Origin: Lactifluus volemus
Taxonomy: Eukaryota > Basidiomycota > Agaricomycetes > Russulales > Russulaceae
Direction: 5' to 3'
DNA length: 64,000 nucleotides
Assembly: GCA_022376515.1 (NCBI GenBank)
Contig: WTXI01000008.1
Location: forward strand, 620,001 to 684,000
The first letter of the stretch is position 1; each line of letters opens with the position of its first letter. Below, piece by piece: positions 12,743-25,440 of this stretch. Both the position numbers and the translations under genes were made by a program. The notes under the pieces are model-generated. The model did no database searches. It was not told the origin of the DNA and worked only from the letters and a program-made list of their open reading frames with translations.

Positions 12743-14607
12743 ATGAGTGCTCTTGCTGCTAGCCCCACCATCTCTCCAAGTCAGAGTGCACTTTCAGCAG
12801 CTGCATACTTGCGTATTGCGTCCCTCTCTATCGCTGCTTATGAGTATGTTGCCAGTGGCAACATTTCGTTAGCCTTTCACCCATGACTCATTCCGAGCCA
12901 GTTATATCATAACCCTCCATGCGGAATATCGCATGTACAAGCCCTCTGATCGAAGAAAGTGAGTCTCTCGAGACGGGCTCGCGAATATAAAACCTTGACT
13001 GAAGAAATACGTGTTGGATAGACTAGGCCTTGTGTTATTTATTCTCATTCGGCATGTCTTTTATCACTGTCTCTGTGCTAATTATAATGGCACCTGCTCA
13101 TATGTTCTATAGGTACATAAGCGTAGTCACAATGGTCGTCAGCAATGTAGGATTTTTCAGCCACAGTTTCACGGCAAAGATCTGCGGCCACTACTTTCAT
13201 GCCTATCCTGTATTCAAAAGTACGGTATCATTGTTCCCCACCATCCGGCCACTCATGACCTAGTGGACTGTTTAGCGATCCAACTCATGATATCACATAT
13301 AATCATGGGCCTTCGGTAGGTCTTGCAGCGGCTGTCCTGTAACGTCCCGCTAAGTGACTGACTACAAACCCCAGGACGTGGAACATTGCCCGGCGGAATA
13401 TATGGGTTGGCCGGACCATTTCATGGGCGTTTATCGCTGCTATGGTGGTCTGTCCTTACTCACTCTGATCTAACATTCTTGTTTTGATTCATGAGCGCAG
13501 GTTGAGTGGATATCTGCTGTAACTCATAGGATTCGTGAGTTAGGCGCCCATTGCGATAGGAATATCGACTCACTGACATACAATGTAGCCCAGATGACCA
13601 ATGTGGGTGTAGCTTTTATCTCTCATCGATGAGAATGTATTGAAGGTTGCGTGGGAATGCCCAGGGAAAGTAGGTGTAATATCCGAGTCTTAACTGCTTT
13701 TCCTGACAAAAAATCTAGCTGCATGATTGGGAGCACTCATCCCACGGCGTTTTTGTCTACTTGGTCATTTTACTTCGTAGCCACGCTATATGATTGCCTC
13801 ATGATATCAATTTCGACATATTACCTTCTCAAGTTGAGAAGGGCCGAAACATCTGCGTAAGTCGCATTCTATCAAACACGCGATGCCAGTCCTGACTCCT
13901 TGTAGTGCCTCGGGGCTTGTGAAAATGTAAGTAGTTTTCAGATGACAGTAGTCGAAAGTCTTACCCCAGACCAAGACTTTTATACGATGGTTTGATGTAT
14001 TTTATCGCGGTTGCAAGTATGTTCTTTCGTTCGGCCATTTGCAATGGCAACTAGCTAACCTCTGTTCATTTCTACAGTTGTGAATATCATAAACATCATT
14101 TTGTATCGAGGCACAGATCATGCAATCCAATCATCTGGGTATCTCTCTTATTTCTTGAAGTCATCCTCATGAACCTGACCTTGTGGGATGTAGTGCATCG
14201 CTTGCATATGCCATCACATGGATCATGAGTCAACGCATTATCCTTCATACACGGGGTGTGTACCAACTACCGCCCATACCTGACCCACTGACCCAGTAGC
14301 GTGCTCAGAGGCTGGAGAGGACCAAGCACCTGTCGTCTTAACACAGATGCCAAATTCGTCTAGTACCCCACGCAGCCTCCGCTACTTCAAAGAGTCGAAG
14401 CGCGTGGGCGATCTCAGCGGAGATCGCACCCTAGGGTCTTCACGAGACGACACTGTCATCACGCCGAACGACTTCGATCTCCATGTGCGCATAGAACGGT
14501 CTATAGTCACGGACACCAAGCTAGAGAGCGGAGAATCTCTCGAAGGACAAATCTACGCTCCTCCAGACTCGGAAGAAAGTGCTTGGGGCCGGGGATACAC
14601 CATCTAG
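12743..14607 (+). CDS. DUF6533 domain integral membrane protein, copy A
   Basis: The start ATG at 12743 gives MSALAASPTISPSQS, then AAAYLRIASLSIAAY. A phase-2 intron (12844-12901) joins to DYIITLHAEYRMYK, the signature of DUF6533. Further exons are 12902-12958, 13022-13051, 13113-13219, 13276-13315, 13375-13447 and 13501-13534. They encode LGLVLFILIR, YISVVTMVVSNVGFFSHSF, SHIIMGLRTWNIARR and VEWISAVTHRI segments, as expected of this multi-pass family. Later exons carry STWSFYFVATLYDCLMISIS and a cytoplasmic tail ending DSEESAWGRGYTI. The intron after exon 3 starts with GC (13052) where copy B has GT. I could not resolve the joins near 13590-13720, so I cannot say whether the whole frame stays open. 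The family is of unknown function and often expanded in Agaricomycetes. Confidence 0.7.
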
Positions 14608-15389
14608 TCTGCGCTTCAAATCTCTGGTTTTTTTCCTGATGAAAACAGCGTCTATTTCCCAACTTTCGAGCTCAATTGGTAATTGTCATTAAGCAGCAGG
14701 ATATGTAGCTCTGTTGTGTACTTGTACGTTTTCTGTGAGGTGCCCTTTTTCAGATTCTTCTGGTGTATTATGTACGAAGCCACGTTGTCTGTGAAAAGCA
14801 AGCCCATTCACTCTGTTTGGTTCAATTGCAACTTGAAGTGAAACTGTAACGGGAAGAGTATCACTCGTCGTCAAAGTTCCAGTAGGATTATTAATAAGTC
14901 CATGGGATCTGAACGTGACGGTCATCCAAAGTTTGAAATAGCGGCACACATACAGCCCCTAATCCACGCCTCGAGACGCGTAGCACAAGGCGTCACACGT
15001 CATGACCACAGCGGCGGGCACGGAAGTTGACGACATTAGCCGTTGCTCAATTATTGATAACGTTGATCAGGCCAGACCGATCTACGTGACCAATTAGATC
15101 TAAGAATTGTGCATGTAGTGTCGCTGCAGATATTTTCACCAACTCAGACTTCATCGAAAGGTCGAGTTCACACCAACTCGCGGAGCAATTGTTGATTACT
15201 AATGCGTTCCCATCACACAAGCTCCAATGAGATGAAGGAGAATGCTCCCACGCTCAACCAAATTACAGGACAGACGGTCATGTGTGCCTCTTGGCTCGGC
15301 TATCTTCTCAACCATCTGAGTGACTGCTATTCAATGGCCATCCTTAACGACTGCCATGTCAACTCAATCTGATGGCCATACGGCAAGAG

Positions 15390-15530
15390 GTTCGGTGCCG
15401 TCGGCACTAAGCTCGCGATCAAATATGACCCTGCACAATTATCACCCACAGTCGACGCAACGCCGCCGGGTGCTCTCCGTGGGGTGCGGCAGCGAGAGAC
15501 CAATACAACACGTTGAAAGATAAACGGACA
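15390..15530 (+). pseudogene. Short coding-like relic of unknown protein
   Basis: A plus-strand frame here reads FGAVGTKLAIKYDPAQLSPT followed by VDATPPGALRG, which looks like real protein. The copy C equivalent near 22030-22150 has an extra T after the KLAIK codons and several indels. I do not recognise the protein. It is probably a fragment trapped in the duplicated segment. Confidence 0.3.
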
Positions 15531-16471
15531 CTTCACCTTGCTTTTTAGGGGGATATAAACAAATAGCCTTTTACCGATGCTTGGCGAATGCGGTAGCATA
15601 GTCATCAAATTAGACTGCGCAGCTAATTTACCACAGAGGGATTCCGCCAGCGGGTCCATCCATCCATGAATGGAGACCGTGATGATTTCAAGCCATTAGG
15701 GGAGGAAAGAGATGGATAAGAAGTAACGGTGACTTAGAGTAAGTAATCTGCGCCGCTGCACGGCACATTACGTCGGGTGAGCTCTTAGACGAACGGCTCC
15801 GAGTACAGTACGAGTCGAAGCGTGAGAACATGAGCCACCACCGCGCCGTCCCCGGAAGTTTCCGAGACCTCGTTCCCCACTCCTTACGTTTTGTTCAAAC
15901 TTACAGAAGCCTCTCGCTTCCACCTGGTTTCCTAAATACTGTATATTTGATGAGAGTCGCCGTTTGAAACAGTTTCGATATCAGATCTCGGAGGTGGGTC
16001 AAATTTTTGACACTGCGCGTTCAGTTTCACTGCGGCCACCATCAAACCACGAACTCGGTCCTTCTGATCCGTGTCCGCTTTGACGCCCTTGTGCTACTCG
16101 GCTCAGTCGAGGCAATGTGGATCAGGGGCTGTATATGTGCCGCTGTTTCAGACTTTGGACGACCATCACGTTCAAATCCCATGGACATATGGATAATCCT
16201 ACTAGTACTAGAGCGAGAGCGATGTTCATCCTGGTACGGTTTCACTTACATCAAGCGGAGCGACTGGGCTTGCTCTTCACGGATAATGTGGCTTCGTACA
16301 CACCACACCAGAAGAACCTGAGAAAGGGAACCTTATAGAGAGCGTACGAGTAGACAGAGCTACATATCTTGGTGCGCAATAATAATTCCAAATGAGCTCG
16401 AAAGGTGGGAAATAGGCGCTGTCTCCATCCGGAAAAAACCTTGCTCAGATACAGGAGATTGGAAGCGTAAA

Positions 16472-18331
16472 CTAGATGGTATATCCCCGGCCAAAAGAAC
16501 CTTCTTCCGAGTCTGGAGGGGCGTAGATTTGTCCTTCGAGAGAGTCTCCGCTCTCCAGCTTGGGGTCCGTGACTATAGACCGTTCTATGCGCACATGGAG
16601 ATCGAAGTCGTTCGGCGTGATGACAGTGTCTTCTCGAGAAGGCATTAGTGTGCGATCTCCGCTGAACTCACCCACGTGCTTAGACTCGTTAAAGTAGCGC
16701 GGGGTAGCGGGCGAATTTGGCATCCGTGGTGGAACAACGGGCGCTTGATCCGCTCCAGCCTCTAAGAACACCGCTGGGTCAGTGGATCGGTATGGGCAAC
16801 AGTTGGTACTTGCGCTCACCCCGTGTATGAAGGATAATGCGTTGACTCATGATCCATGTAGTGGCATATGCAAGTGATGTACTACGTCCCACAAGATCAG
16901 GCTCATAAACGATGACTTGAAGAAAAGAGAGAGATACCCAGATGATTGGATTGCATGGTCTGTGCCTCGATACAAAATGATGTTTATGATGTTCACAACT
17001 GTAGAAATAAACAGAGATTAGCTAGTTGCAAATGGCCGAGGGAAGGAACATACTCGCAACCGCGACAAAATACATCAAACCATCGTATAAAAGTCTTGGT
17101 CTGGGGTAAGACTTTCAACTGCTTCCATCTGAAAAACCACTTACATCTTCACAAGCCCTGAAGCACTACAACGAGTCAGGACTAGGATCAGGCGTTTAAT
17201 AGAGTACGACTTACGCAGATGCTTCAGCCCTTCTCAACTTGAGAAGGTAATATGTCGAAATTGATATCGTGAGGCAGTCATATAGCGTAGCCGCGAAGTA
17301 AAACAACCAAACGGAGAAGAACGCAGTCGGGTGAGTGCTCCCACTCATGCAGCTAGACTTTTTGTCAGGAAAAGCAGTTAAGATTCGGTGATCACACCTA
17401 CTTTCCCTGATTATATGCGTACCCACGGAGCCTTCAATACATTCTCATCGAATAAAGATAAAAGTTACACCCACATTGGTCATCTGGGCTACATTGTATG
17501 TCAATTAGTCGATATCTCTATCTCAAGGGGCTCCTAACTCACAATTCCTGTGGGCTAAAGCAGCGACACTCTCAAACTGCGCTCATAAGTCAAAAGAATA
17601 TCTTGAGATCAAAGGCAGTGAGAACCGACCGCCACAGCAGTGAAAAACGCCAATGAAATGGTCCGGCCAACCCAGGTGCTGCGATGGGCAATGTTCCACG
17701 TCCTGGGCTTGGTAGTCAGCCACTGAGCGGGAAATTACACTAGCAGGGGCAGTCAAGACGTACCGAACACCCATAATTATATGTGACACGAAGAATTGGG
17801 TTGCTAGAAAGTCCGTTAGGCCATGGGTGCCCACTGCCCAGATGGCGGGGGAAAGTGCTATCGTACCTTTGAATACAGGATAGACACGAATGTAGCGTTC
17901 GCAGATCCTAGCCGTGAAGCTGTGGCTGAAAAACCCTACATTGCTGACGACCATTGTGACCAGGCTTAGATATCTGTAGAACATATGAGCAGGTGCCATT
18001 ATAATTGGCACAGAGACAGAAATCAAGACATACCGAATGAGAATGAATAACACTAGGCCTAGTCTGTCCAACTCAGTGAAGGGTTCATATTCGCGAGCTC
18101 GTCTCGAGAGACTCACTTTCTTCGATCAGAGGCCTTGTACATGCGATATTCGGCATGGAGTGTTATGATATAACTGGTTCAGAATGAGTCACGGTGAAAG
18201 GCTAACGAAATGAGGCCACTAGCAACATACTCATAAGCAGCGATAGAGAGGGACGCAATACGCAAGTATGCAGCTGCTGAAAGTGCACTCGCAGTTGGAG
18301 AGATGGTGGGGTTTGAAGCAAGAGCACTCAT
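16472..18331 (-). CDS. DUF6533 domain integral membrane protein, copy B
   Basis: Minus-strand paralogue of the gene at 12743. It starts at 18331 (MSALASNPT) and ends with DSEEGSFGRGYTI at 16472. The exon layout is as in copy A: the exon with LGLVLFILIR ends at a normal GTATGT donor. Then come YLSLVTMVVSNVGFFSHSF, TQFFVSHIIMGVRTWNIAH, and the late exon with WLFYFAATLYDCLTISISTY. The protein should be a multi-pass membrane protein with a cytosolic tail. The PIH1 gene lies upstream on the same strand, about 1 kb away. Splicing of the middle small exons was not resolved, so its integrity is likely but not proven. Confidence 0.7.
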
Positions 18332-19294
18332 GACCGATCTTTCAAACTTCCCAAGACAGACGTATGGGGGGTAGGATTAGGGAAGGGAGTGGAAACCTTT
18401 CGCGCTCTGATGATCATGGAAAAAGTGATATACTTTATGAACACCGTGATATTGTCGTGTGTTGTGACAAGTAGCCTGATCCCGACTCGGGCTCAGGATT
18501 GGCGGTGCGCGTCAAATACTCTCTTCCCTGACGATGCGCAGTATTGCCGGTATTGTCGTGGGAGGCCGAATTAACGTGGATGAAGAAACGTATTCGGCTT
18601 TGGCTTTGATCGGAACAAGTCAACTTTACATGTGTCCATCGCAAGGAGGAGACACAAGCCGGTTCAGCACAATGAATTTTGATCCAGAGGCACAAACATT
18701 ACTGAAGGACCCTAGGAGTTCATCATAGCATCTGAAATTCGAACTGCGGGACCGAGCACAAATCAAATTATTAGAACAGATGGCACTGGTACGCGCCTCA
18801 GTGATCCGAGTCGCGGTGTAGATCTATCACTTTCTAAATTGATTTGCGTGGGAAACCATACATTCGGCGTAACCGGACGGGTTCAGAGTAGGCCCACAAT
18901 GCTACAGTTAAATGGCCAGGGAGAATACTGGGTGAGTCGGTGGTCAGACGACGGCCAGATCGACTTTGCTAACCCCAGCTAATCCGAGTCGTTACGCAAC
19001 AAGCAACAAGCTTGAGACCTGGACGGACGTTCATTTGCGGGCGGGCGGCGGGCCGGGTTTAACATAGGTTTAACCCTTTATAGACATGTACATAATTTCA
19101 AGTTCACGACCAGCACAACTCGTCCTTAGACACGGGACAAAATCCGACTACAAAAGTGCCATACATTTTCAGAAAATCCCAATTCGCGCTAATAAGGAGG
19201 GATAGTGAATCAGATGGCGTCCCAGCCACTGATTAGAGGCTACAAAAATCATCAACAATGTGGAGTAGCACGAGGAGCACTGCTCTTTCTTTGG
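18332..19294. other. Intergenic between PIH1 and DUF6533 genes, copy B
   Basis: No gene seen. It contains the DUF6533 promoter region shared by all three copies and a G/C-rich run near 19035-19060 (GCGGGCGGGCGGCGGGCCGG). Confidence 0.5.
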
Positions 19295-20766
19295 CTATGC
19301 CATGATCACCAGACATTGGTCCCTTACACGCCACTCTGCTCGTGCTCCATCGATGTCAAAGTCACGCACACGTCTGGGCCTGAAAGCAGTTTCTGTTTCC
19401 TCCGGGACAGCATCGAGCCGTAACGACTCTCGTTCAAGTGATGCAGTGGACAGGTTCAGGTCAATGTCGAGGGCGTAGAGGCCCGGAATGAGCAATGATA
19501 GCCGGCGAGGTTCAAGGTCCAGGGTGGCGGACGAGATCATGGTACGTGTCTGGCAGATGTTATTGTGGGCAAAAAAACAGGCAAGTCTGAAAATACGCAC
19601 AAGTTTTGGCATATGGACCATTACGCGAATTTCTCTGTTATCCTGTGTCCACGTCCAAGTAGGTGTCTCGAGAGCGCTGCTATTATGCCTAGCTGGACCT
19701 TCTGAAAGTGTGTTGCTAGGGAAAGTAAGGTTCTTCGATCCATTGACGTCTGCGGTACTATCGGCAACTTCCTCTATGAGTTTCTTGGTCGAAGTTTTTT
19801 CTGATCGTGCACGATAACGGTGGTCAGGTGGGAACAGCGTGGCTGGAACGGCGACTAGACGTGGTTCCAGAGTGCCTTTCGAGGCAATATTTGGTGTACC
19901 ATACACGCGGGAAAGTGAAAATGAGCTTTCGGCCTCGATCTGCTGCAACGCAAGTTCTGGATCGTGAAAAACGAATTGAGTAGATAGGATAAGGGGAAAT
20001 GGAAATTCCGAAGCGGGTTGGTTACTTCGCCTCCCGCATCCGGTCGTTTGCAATCAGAAATGATGAGGACATACCTATCAGAACGCTCTTGAACACGGCA
20101 TCCTTCGATCCGTGGTCTTTTAATGACGAGTGATAAATACAATCGAATACAAGGGCTGGGTTGCCCGCTGAGGGATGAGGCGAGTTAGAGAATAGGGACG
20201 GTCGAAGGGCGGTGGGGAGGGACAAAATGGACAAAGGATGCAGAAGGCACGGGGATAGCTATCCTATGGATCCCCGATTACCGTGATCCCAGTTACGCCA
20301 GAGTAATTGAAGGTTGTGGCCCAACGGACCATAATGAGGCTCTATGAGGCTGAAGATCATGCCCCGACGCTACTTAGGGGTCCATACAAGGCACAAAGAG
20401 GAACGGCAAAAAGAAGACTAACGCTATACCTTTGTCACTATTCAGTCGTCCATCGGAGACAAAGACGGGTATTTGGGTATCCTGTCCGCTCTTCAAGTCC
20501 ATTTGACGACTGTGCGTAGCAAGCTCTACTGCTCTTTCTACTCCATCGAGAGGTGGGGGAACGTCCTTAGACCATGCAATATTGACGAAAACCTTGATTC
20601 CCTGCGGGACTGGGACCTTGGTTTGGACTGACTGGTTAGCGGTAGAAGTCGTTGAAAGGTTAGAGATCGCATTGAGTATTCCTGGCTGTAATAGTCTCGA
20701 CTTGATACAAAAGCCAGGCGAAGGAGAAACGTTGATGTTGATGGTCACGTTTGAAGATGAGGTCAT
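19295..20766 (-). CDS. PIH1 domain-containing protein (R2TP-type co-chaperone), copy B
   Basis: Exon 1 begins at 20766 and encodes the PIH1 N-terminal domain: INVSPSPGFCIKSRLL, KVFVNIAWSKDVPPP and a QIPVFVSDGRLNSDK end. A GT-AG intron of ~0.25 kb follows. The next exon (near 20175-20075) reads AGNPALVFDCIYHSSLKD with KDAVFKSVLI, then ELALQQIEAESSFSLSR, GTPNIASKGTLEPR and a linker. The last exon encodes a CS-like C-terminal domain, LSLLIPGLYALDIDLNL with FDIDGARAEWRVRDQ, and stops at 19295. PIH1 proteins link Hsp90 through Tah1 to the Rvb1/Rvb2 helicases in the R2TP complex, which assembles snoRNPs and PIKK kinases in cytoplasm and nucleus. This is the only copy of the three that keeps all parts. 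Confidence 0.75.
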
Positions 20767-20770
20767 TAAG

Positions 20771-21175
20771 AATTACTCCTTCGTACGTTCCAAAGACGAC
20801 GTGTGTGTGGGCGCTCAGGCTCACGTGATCCAAGCTGCGGCCGCGCCGCGCCGGTCATTCGTCGGCGCGTGTGTAATAGACGACGTCGCGTTCTTTTTGA
20901 GCGTGAATGTTAGCACGGCTGTGGTCTGCACGCACTACTACTGGCACTTTCATTCGTTGACGCACCCACTGTCATTTGCAGTGTGCTCAAACAAGCGGTA
21001 TAAACACATCGATTTTGAAAGTCAAAGCAGTCTCTCAAGCAACCTGCTGCACATCCCGTCCTCACACGTCATCTGATTACTGATTAGCCCACCAATGGTT
21101 TTTCTCATCATTGTGGGTTGTCTTTTGACACATGTATTATTTGTGCGAGCATAGTCAAGTCTTCCCTCGTTGCCG
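20771..21175. other. Upstream region of PIH1 copy B
   Basis: Contains a CACGTG E-box (near 20823) and a GC-rich stretch about 80 bp before the PIH1 start. No gene seen. Confidence 0.4.
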
Positions 21176-21574
21176 TATTCTCTATTGGTCCCGTCATCAA
21201 CGATTGGCACTCTAATCTTTCGGTTCACAGGCCTTCTCTCATGCGAAGATCATTTTTTCGGGAACCGATGTCCTTTTCATAGTGCGTAATCTCCCTTGAT
21301 TGGTGCAGATGGTTCTGATACGGAAGTGTGTCAGGCGGCTAGGGATGTTAATGCAAGCGCAGATGTACTCGTCGGCCTCTTGTCGCGCAAGAAGAACTGC
21401 TTTAAGCGCCTAGAAACGTATGATAAAGCTCAACTTTCTGATTCAATGAGGGAATTCATGGTACAGATGATGGTTGGGGTTCTTGGAGTTGTTGCTACTG
21501 CAACAAAAGCGATCAGGCAGTGGTGGATCAGTGAGTGAATGCGGGTTGCACCTGATTGATCATCTCGTAACTCG
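21176..21574 (+). pseudogene. Goodbye-domain NLR fragment
   Basis: Matches the second to fourth exons of the NLR genes at 41.6, 48.1 and 59.8 kb. It has the intron with TTGGTCCCGTCATCAACGAT, the exon AFSHAKIIF-type remnant, and the frame SDTEVCQAARDVNASADVLV...ATKAIRQWWIS up to its GTGAGT donor. Homology ends near 21574, right before a hAT-like terminus. Upstream exon 1 and all NACHT and ankyrin parts are missing, so this is a relic. Confidence 0.85.
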
Positions 21575-21632
21575 ACCGTGAGTTAACATGTTGACAGCTC
21601 AGGCTGGACCACACCGGACCGCGGCAACACTA
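21575..21632. mobile_element. Remnant terminus of hAT-like element
   Basis: Bases 21604-21632 match 28 of 29 positions of the right end of the large element at 54.25-59.60 kb (59573-59601), ending GGACCGCGGCAACACTA. No matching left terminus is visible nearby, so it is a decayed or solo end. Confidence 0.65.
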
Positions 21633-22870
21633 AGTGTAAAAGCTTCTGTGATTTAGCTGATGCCAACTCACGATTCGGTGACTGAGATTTTCGTTCTCCC
21701 TTGACAAAAGGATATTCACTTGATGTGTAGAGAACGAAAAGGGCAAGAACTCCTCGAATAATGAAAGCTTTGGCAAGGACTGGTCTTTACTACATTGTTT
21801 AGTAGATTTACCAGGACTCTTCTTATTGGTCACTCGAGGTCGCATGTCTCAGGAGAATGGTCGGCACCTACCCGGATTCGCAGGCACGCTCAACCAAATT
21901 ACAGAACAGACGGTCAGGTGCCTATTGGCCCGGCTATCTCTTCAACCATTTGAGTGACTGCTATTCAATGGCAACCTTAGTGACTGCCATGTCAAGTACA
22001 ACACCTCAACCCGACGGCCATCAACGAAAGGTACGGTGCCGTCGGTACTAAGCTCGCGATCAAATTATGACCCTGCACAATTCTCATGCCCAGTCGGCGG
22101 TCAGTCGAAGCAACGCCCGGTGCTCTCCGTGGCGTTCCGCAGCGTGAGACCATTACAAAGATAAACGGACACTTCACCTTGCTTTATGGAGGGATATAAA
22201 CAAGCATTATACTGATGCTTGGCGACTGCGGTAGCATAGTCAACAAAAATAGACCACTCATTTACCACAGAGATTCCGCCGGCGGATCCATCATGAATGA
22301 ATGGAGACCATGATAATTTCGGGCTATTCGGGGAGGAAGGGGTGGATAGGAAGTAATGGCGACTTAGAGTAAGTAATCTGCGTCGCTGCACGGCGCATTA
22401 TTACGTCTGGTGATTTTAAGTTGAGGGTCTCAGACGAAGCGTGTGAACATGAGCCAACACCGCGCCGTCCCTGGAAGACTCCGGGTCGTGCGACCCTGTC
22501 GTTTCCCCTCGTTGTTAAACCTAAACAAAAGCCTCTCACTTCCGCCTGCTTTCCTAAATACTGTATATTTGATAACAATGCTTCCTTTCGCCGTTGAGAC
22601 GGGTTCGACATCAGATCTAGGGGATGGGTCTTTTGACTCGACCCACCATCAAACCACGAACTATCCGTGTCCGCTTTGACGCCTTGTCACTGTGTTACTC
22701 GGCTCACTCGAGGCGATGTGGATTAAGGGTTGTGTGTGTGCCGCTGTTTGAGACCCAGAGTCAAATCCCATGAACTTATTAATAATCCTACTGGAACTTT
22801 GACAGCGCGAACGATACTCGTAACCAAACAGAGTGACCGGGCTTTATTTTCACGGACAACGTGGCTTCGT

Positions 22871-22902
22871 ACACACCACACCACACCACACCACATCACA
22901 CC
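22871..22902. repeat. CCACA microsatellite
   Basis: A run of ACACC/CCACA pentamers is expanded relative to copy B, which has only ACACACCACACC at the same site (near 16299). Confidence 0.85.
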
Positions 22903-23063
22903 AGAAGAACCTGAAAGGGAACCTTACAGAGAGCGTACAAGTACATAACAAGGTCACATATCCTGGTGCGCAATAATAGTTCCAATCGAGCTCGCAATTT
23001 GGGAAATAGACGCTGTCTCCATCAGGAAAACCTTACACATATACAGGAGATTGGAAGCGCAGA

Positions 23064-24913
23064 CTAGAGAGTGTATCCCCGACCCCAGGCACCTTCCGAA
23101 TCTGGAGGAGCGTAGATCTGTCCTTCGAGAGAGTCTCCGCTCTCTAGCTTGGTGTCCGTGACCAGAGACCGTTCAATGCGCACATGGAGATCCAAGTCGC
23201 TCGGGGTTATGACACAGTCGTCTCCAGATGACCCTAGGGTGCGATCTCCGCTGAGCTCGCCCACGCGCTTCGACTCCTTGAAGTAGCGGAGGTCGCGCGG
23301 GGTAGTAGGCGAATTTGGCATCTGTGTTACGACAACAGGCGCTTGGCTTGCTCCAGCCTCTAAGCACGCTACTGGGTCAGTGGATCAGGTATGGGCGGCA
23401 GCCTGTACTCACCCCGTGTATGAAGGATAATGCGTTGACTCATGATCCATGTGATAGCAAATGCAAGCGATACACTACGTCCCACAAGATCAGGTTCATG
23501 AAGACGACTTCAAGAAATAAGAGAGATACCCAGATGATTGGATGGCATGATCTGTGCCTCGATACAAGACGATGTTTATGATGTTCACAACTGTAGAAAT
23601 GAAAGAGGTTAGCTAGGTGCCAATGGCCGAGCGAAAGAACATACTCGCAACCGCGACAAAATACATCAAACCATCATATAAAAGTCTTGGCCTGGGGTAA
23701 GACCTTTGACTACTGCCATCTGAAGATCCACTTACATCGTTACCAGTCCTGAAGCACTATAAGGAGTCGGAATTAGCATCACGTGTTTAATATAATACGA
23801 CTAACGCAGATGCTTCGGCCCTTCTCAACTTGAGAAGGTAATATGTCGAAATTGATATCATGAGGCAATCATATAGCGTGGCTACGAGAGAAAACGACCA
23901 AGTAGCCAAAAACGCTGTAGGGTGAGAGCTCCCAATCATGCAGCTAGATATTTTATCAGGAAAAGGCAGTTAAGATTAGGAGATTACACCTACTTTCCCT
24001 GATCATGCGTACCCACGCAACCTTCAATACATTCATCGAAGAGAGATAAAAGCTACACCCACATTGGTCATCTGGGCTACATCGCATGTCAATCAGTCGA
24101 TATTCCTATCGCAATGGGCGCCTAACTCACGAATCCTGTTAGCTACAGCAGATATCCACTCAACCTGCGCTCATGAATCAAAACAAGAATGTTAGATCAG
24201 AGTGAGTAAGGACAAACCACGGTAGCAGCTATAAACGACCATGAAATGGTCCGGCCAACCCATATATTCCGCTGGGCAATGTTCCACGTCCTGGGGTTTG
24301 TAGTCAGCCACTGAGCGAGACGTTACAGGACAGTCACCGCAAGACCTACCGAAGACCCATGATTATATGTGACACCGTGAGTTGGGTCGCTAAATTAGTC
24401 CACTAGGTCATGAGTGCCCAGATGGCGGGGAACACTGATACTGTACCTTTGAATACAGGAGGGGCACGAACAAAACGGCGGCAGATCCTAGCCGTGAAGC
24501 TGTGGCTGAAAAACCCTACATTGCTGATGACCATTGTGACTACGCTTATGTACCTATAGAACATGTGAGCAGGTGCCATTATAATTGGCACAGAGACAGT
24601 GATAAAAGACATGCCGAATGAGAATAAATAACACTAGGCCTAGTCTGTCCAACTCAGTGAAGGGTTCATATTCGCGAGCTCGTCTCGAGAGACTCACTTT
24701 CTTCGATCAGAGGTCTTGTACATGCGATATTCGGCATGGAGTGTTATGATATAACTGGTTCAGAATGAGTCACGGGTGAAAGGCTCACAAAATGTTGCCA
24801 CTAGCAACATACTCATAAGCAGCGATAGAAATGGATGCAATACGTAAGTATGCAGCTGCTGAAAGTGCACTCTGACTTGGAGAGATGGTGGGGCTAGCAG
24901 CGAGGGCACTCAT
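23064..24913 (-). CDS. DUF6533 domain integral membrane protein, copy C (possibly decayed)
   Basis: Third paralogue, starting at 24913 (MSALAASPTISPSQS) and ending at 23064 with PPDSEGAWGRGYTL. Exons for LGLVLFILIR, YISVVTMVISNVGFFSHSF and the C-terminal tail (LRYFKESKRVGELSGDRTL) are clear. As in copy A, the intron after LGLVLFILIR begins GC and not GT. Several late-exon differences from A and B (for example in the LYDCL exon region near 23830-23930) suggest weaker constraint. It is either a functional paralogue or an early pseudogene. Confidence 0.6.
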
Positions 24914-25440
24914 GACCAATCTTTCAAACTTCCCAAGAGAGACGTAGGGGAGGTAGGAAATAGGGAAGGGAATGGAGGACTTTGGTGCTCTGGTGCCAGT
25001 GTTCACGGAAAAGTGATGTGCTTTTTATACTTTTGATATTGTCGTGCGTTGTGACAGGTAGTCCAAGTCAGCCTGGTGGTTGCGCGTCACATACGTACTC
25101 TTTTTCTCTGACGAAAAGCACCAGAGACGGAATTATGGAATTTATCGTGGGAGGCCAAAATAACGTGTGGATGAAGAAACGTACTATATTCGGCTTTGGC
25201 TTTGATCGGAACTAGTCACATTTAGCTTGTGCCAATCGCAGGGAGGGAGACACAAGCTGCTTCAATACAATAAATTTTGATCATAAACAAAGTCACTTTG
25301 CTAGAAATTTGAATAAGGAAAGGTAGCACTCGCACGCGACGAGATCTGTCATTTTCCAAATTGATTTGCGCGTGGGAAATGATGCATACGTGGACGATTC
25401 AGAAGAAGACCAACCTACTAAGGCAAGTTCCCACAATGCT

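Larger units (their letters stand above)
11200..15050. repeat. Segmental duplication copy A (inverted relative to B and C)
   Basis: Read on the minus strand, this segment matches copies B (15240-20770) and C (21885-27808) over the DUF6533 gene, its promoter region and the 3' part of the PIH1 gene. Shared landmarks include the KFERSVMSALAASPTISPS start region and the DFDLHVRIERS tail. A and B face each other tail-to-tail around a spacer of about 1 kb, forming a large inverted repeat. Confidence 0.85.
15240..20770. repeat. Segmental duplication copy B
   Basis: This is in the same orientation as copy C about 6.65 kb downstream. It begins at the CTCAACCAAATTACAGGACAG landmark (C: near 21887) and ends just past the PIH1 start. 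The left 0.8 kb (15240-16020) is shared only by B and C. Confidence 0.85.

Noticed and set aside
21688..21738. Possible hairpin (TTTTCGTTCTC / GAGAACGAAAA)
   Set aside because: Arms of 11 bp with a long loop and no context; it may be chance.
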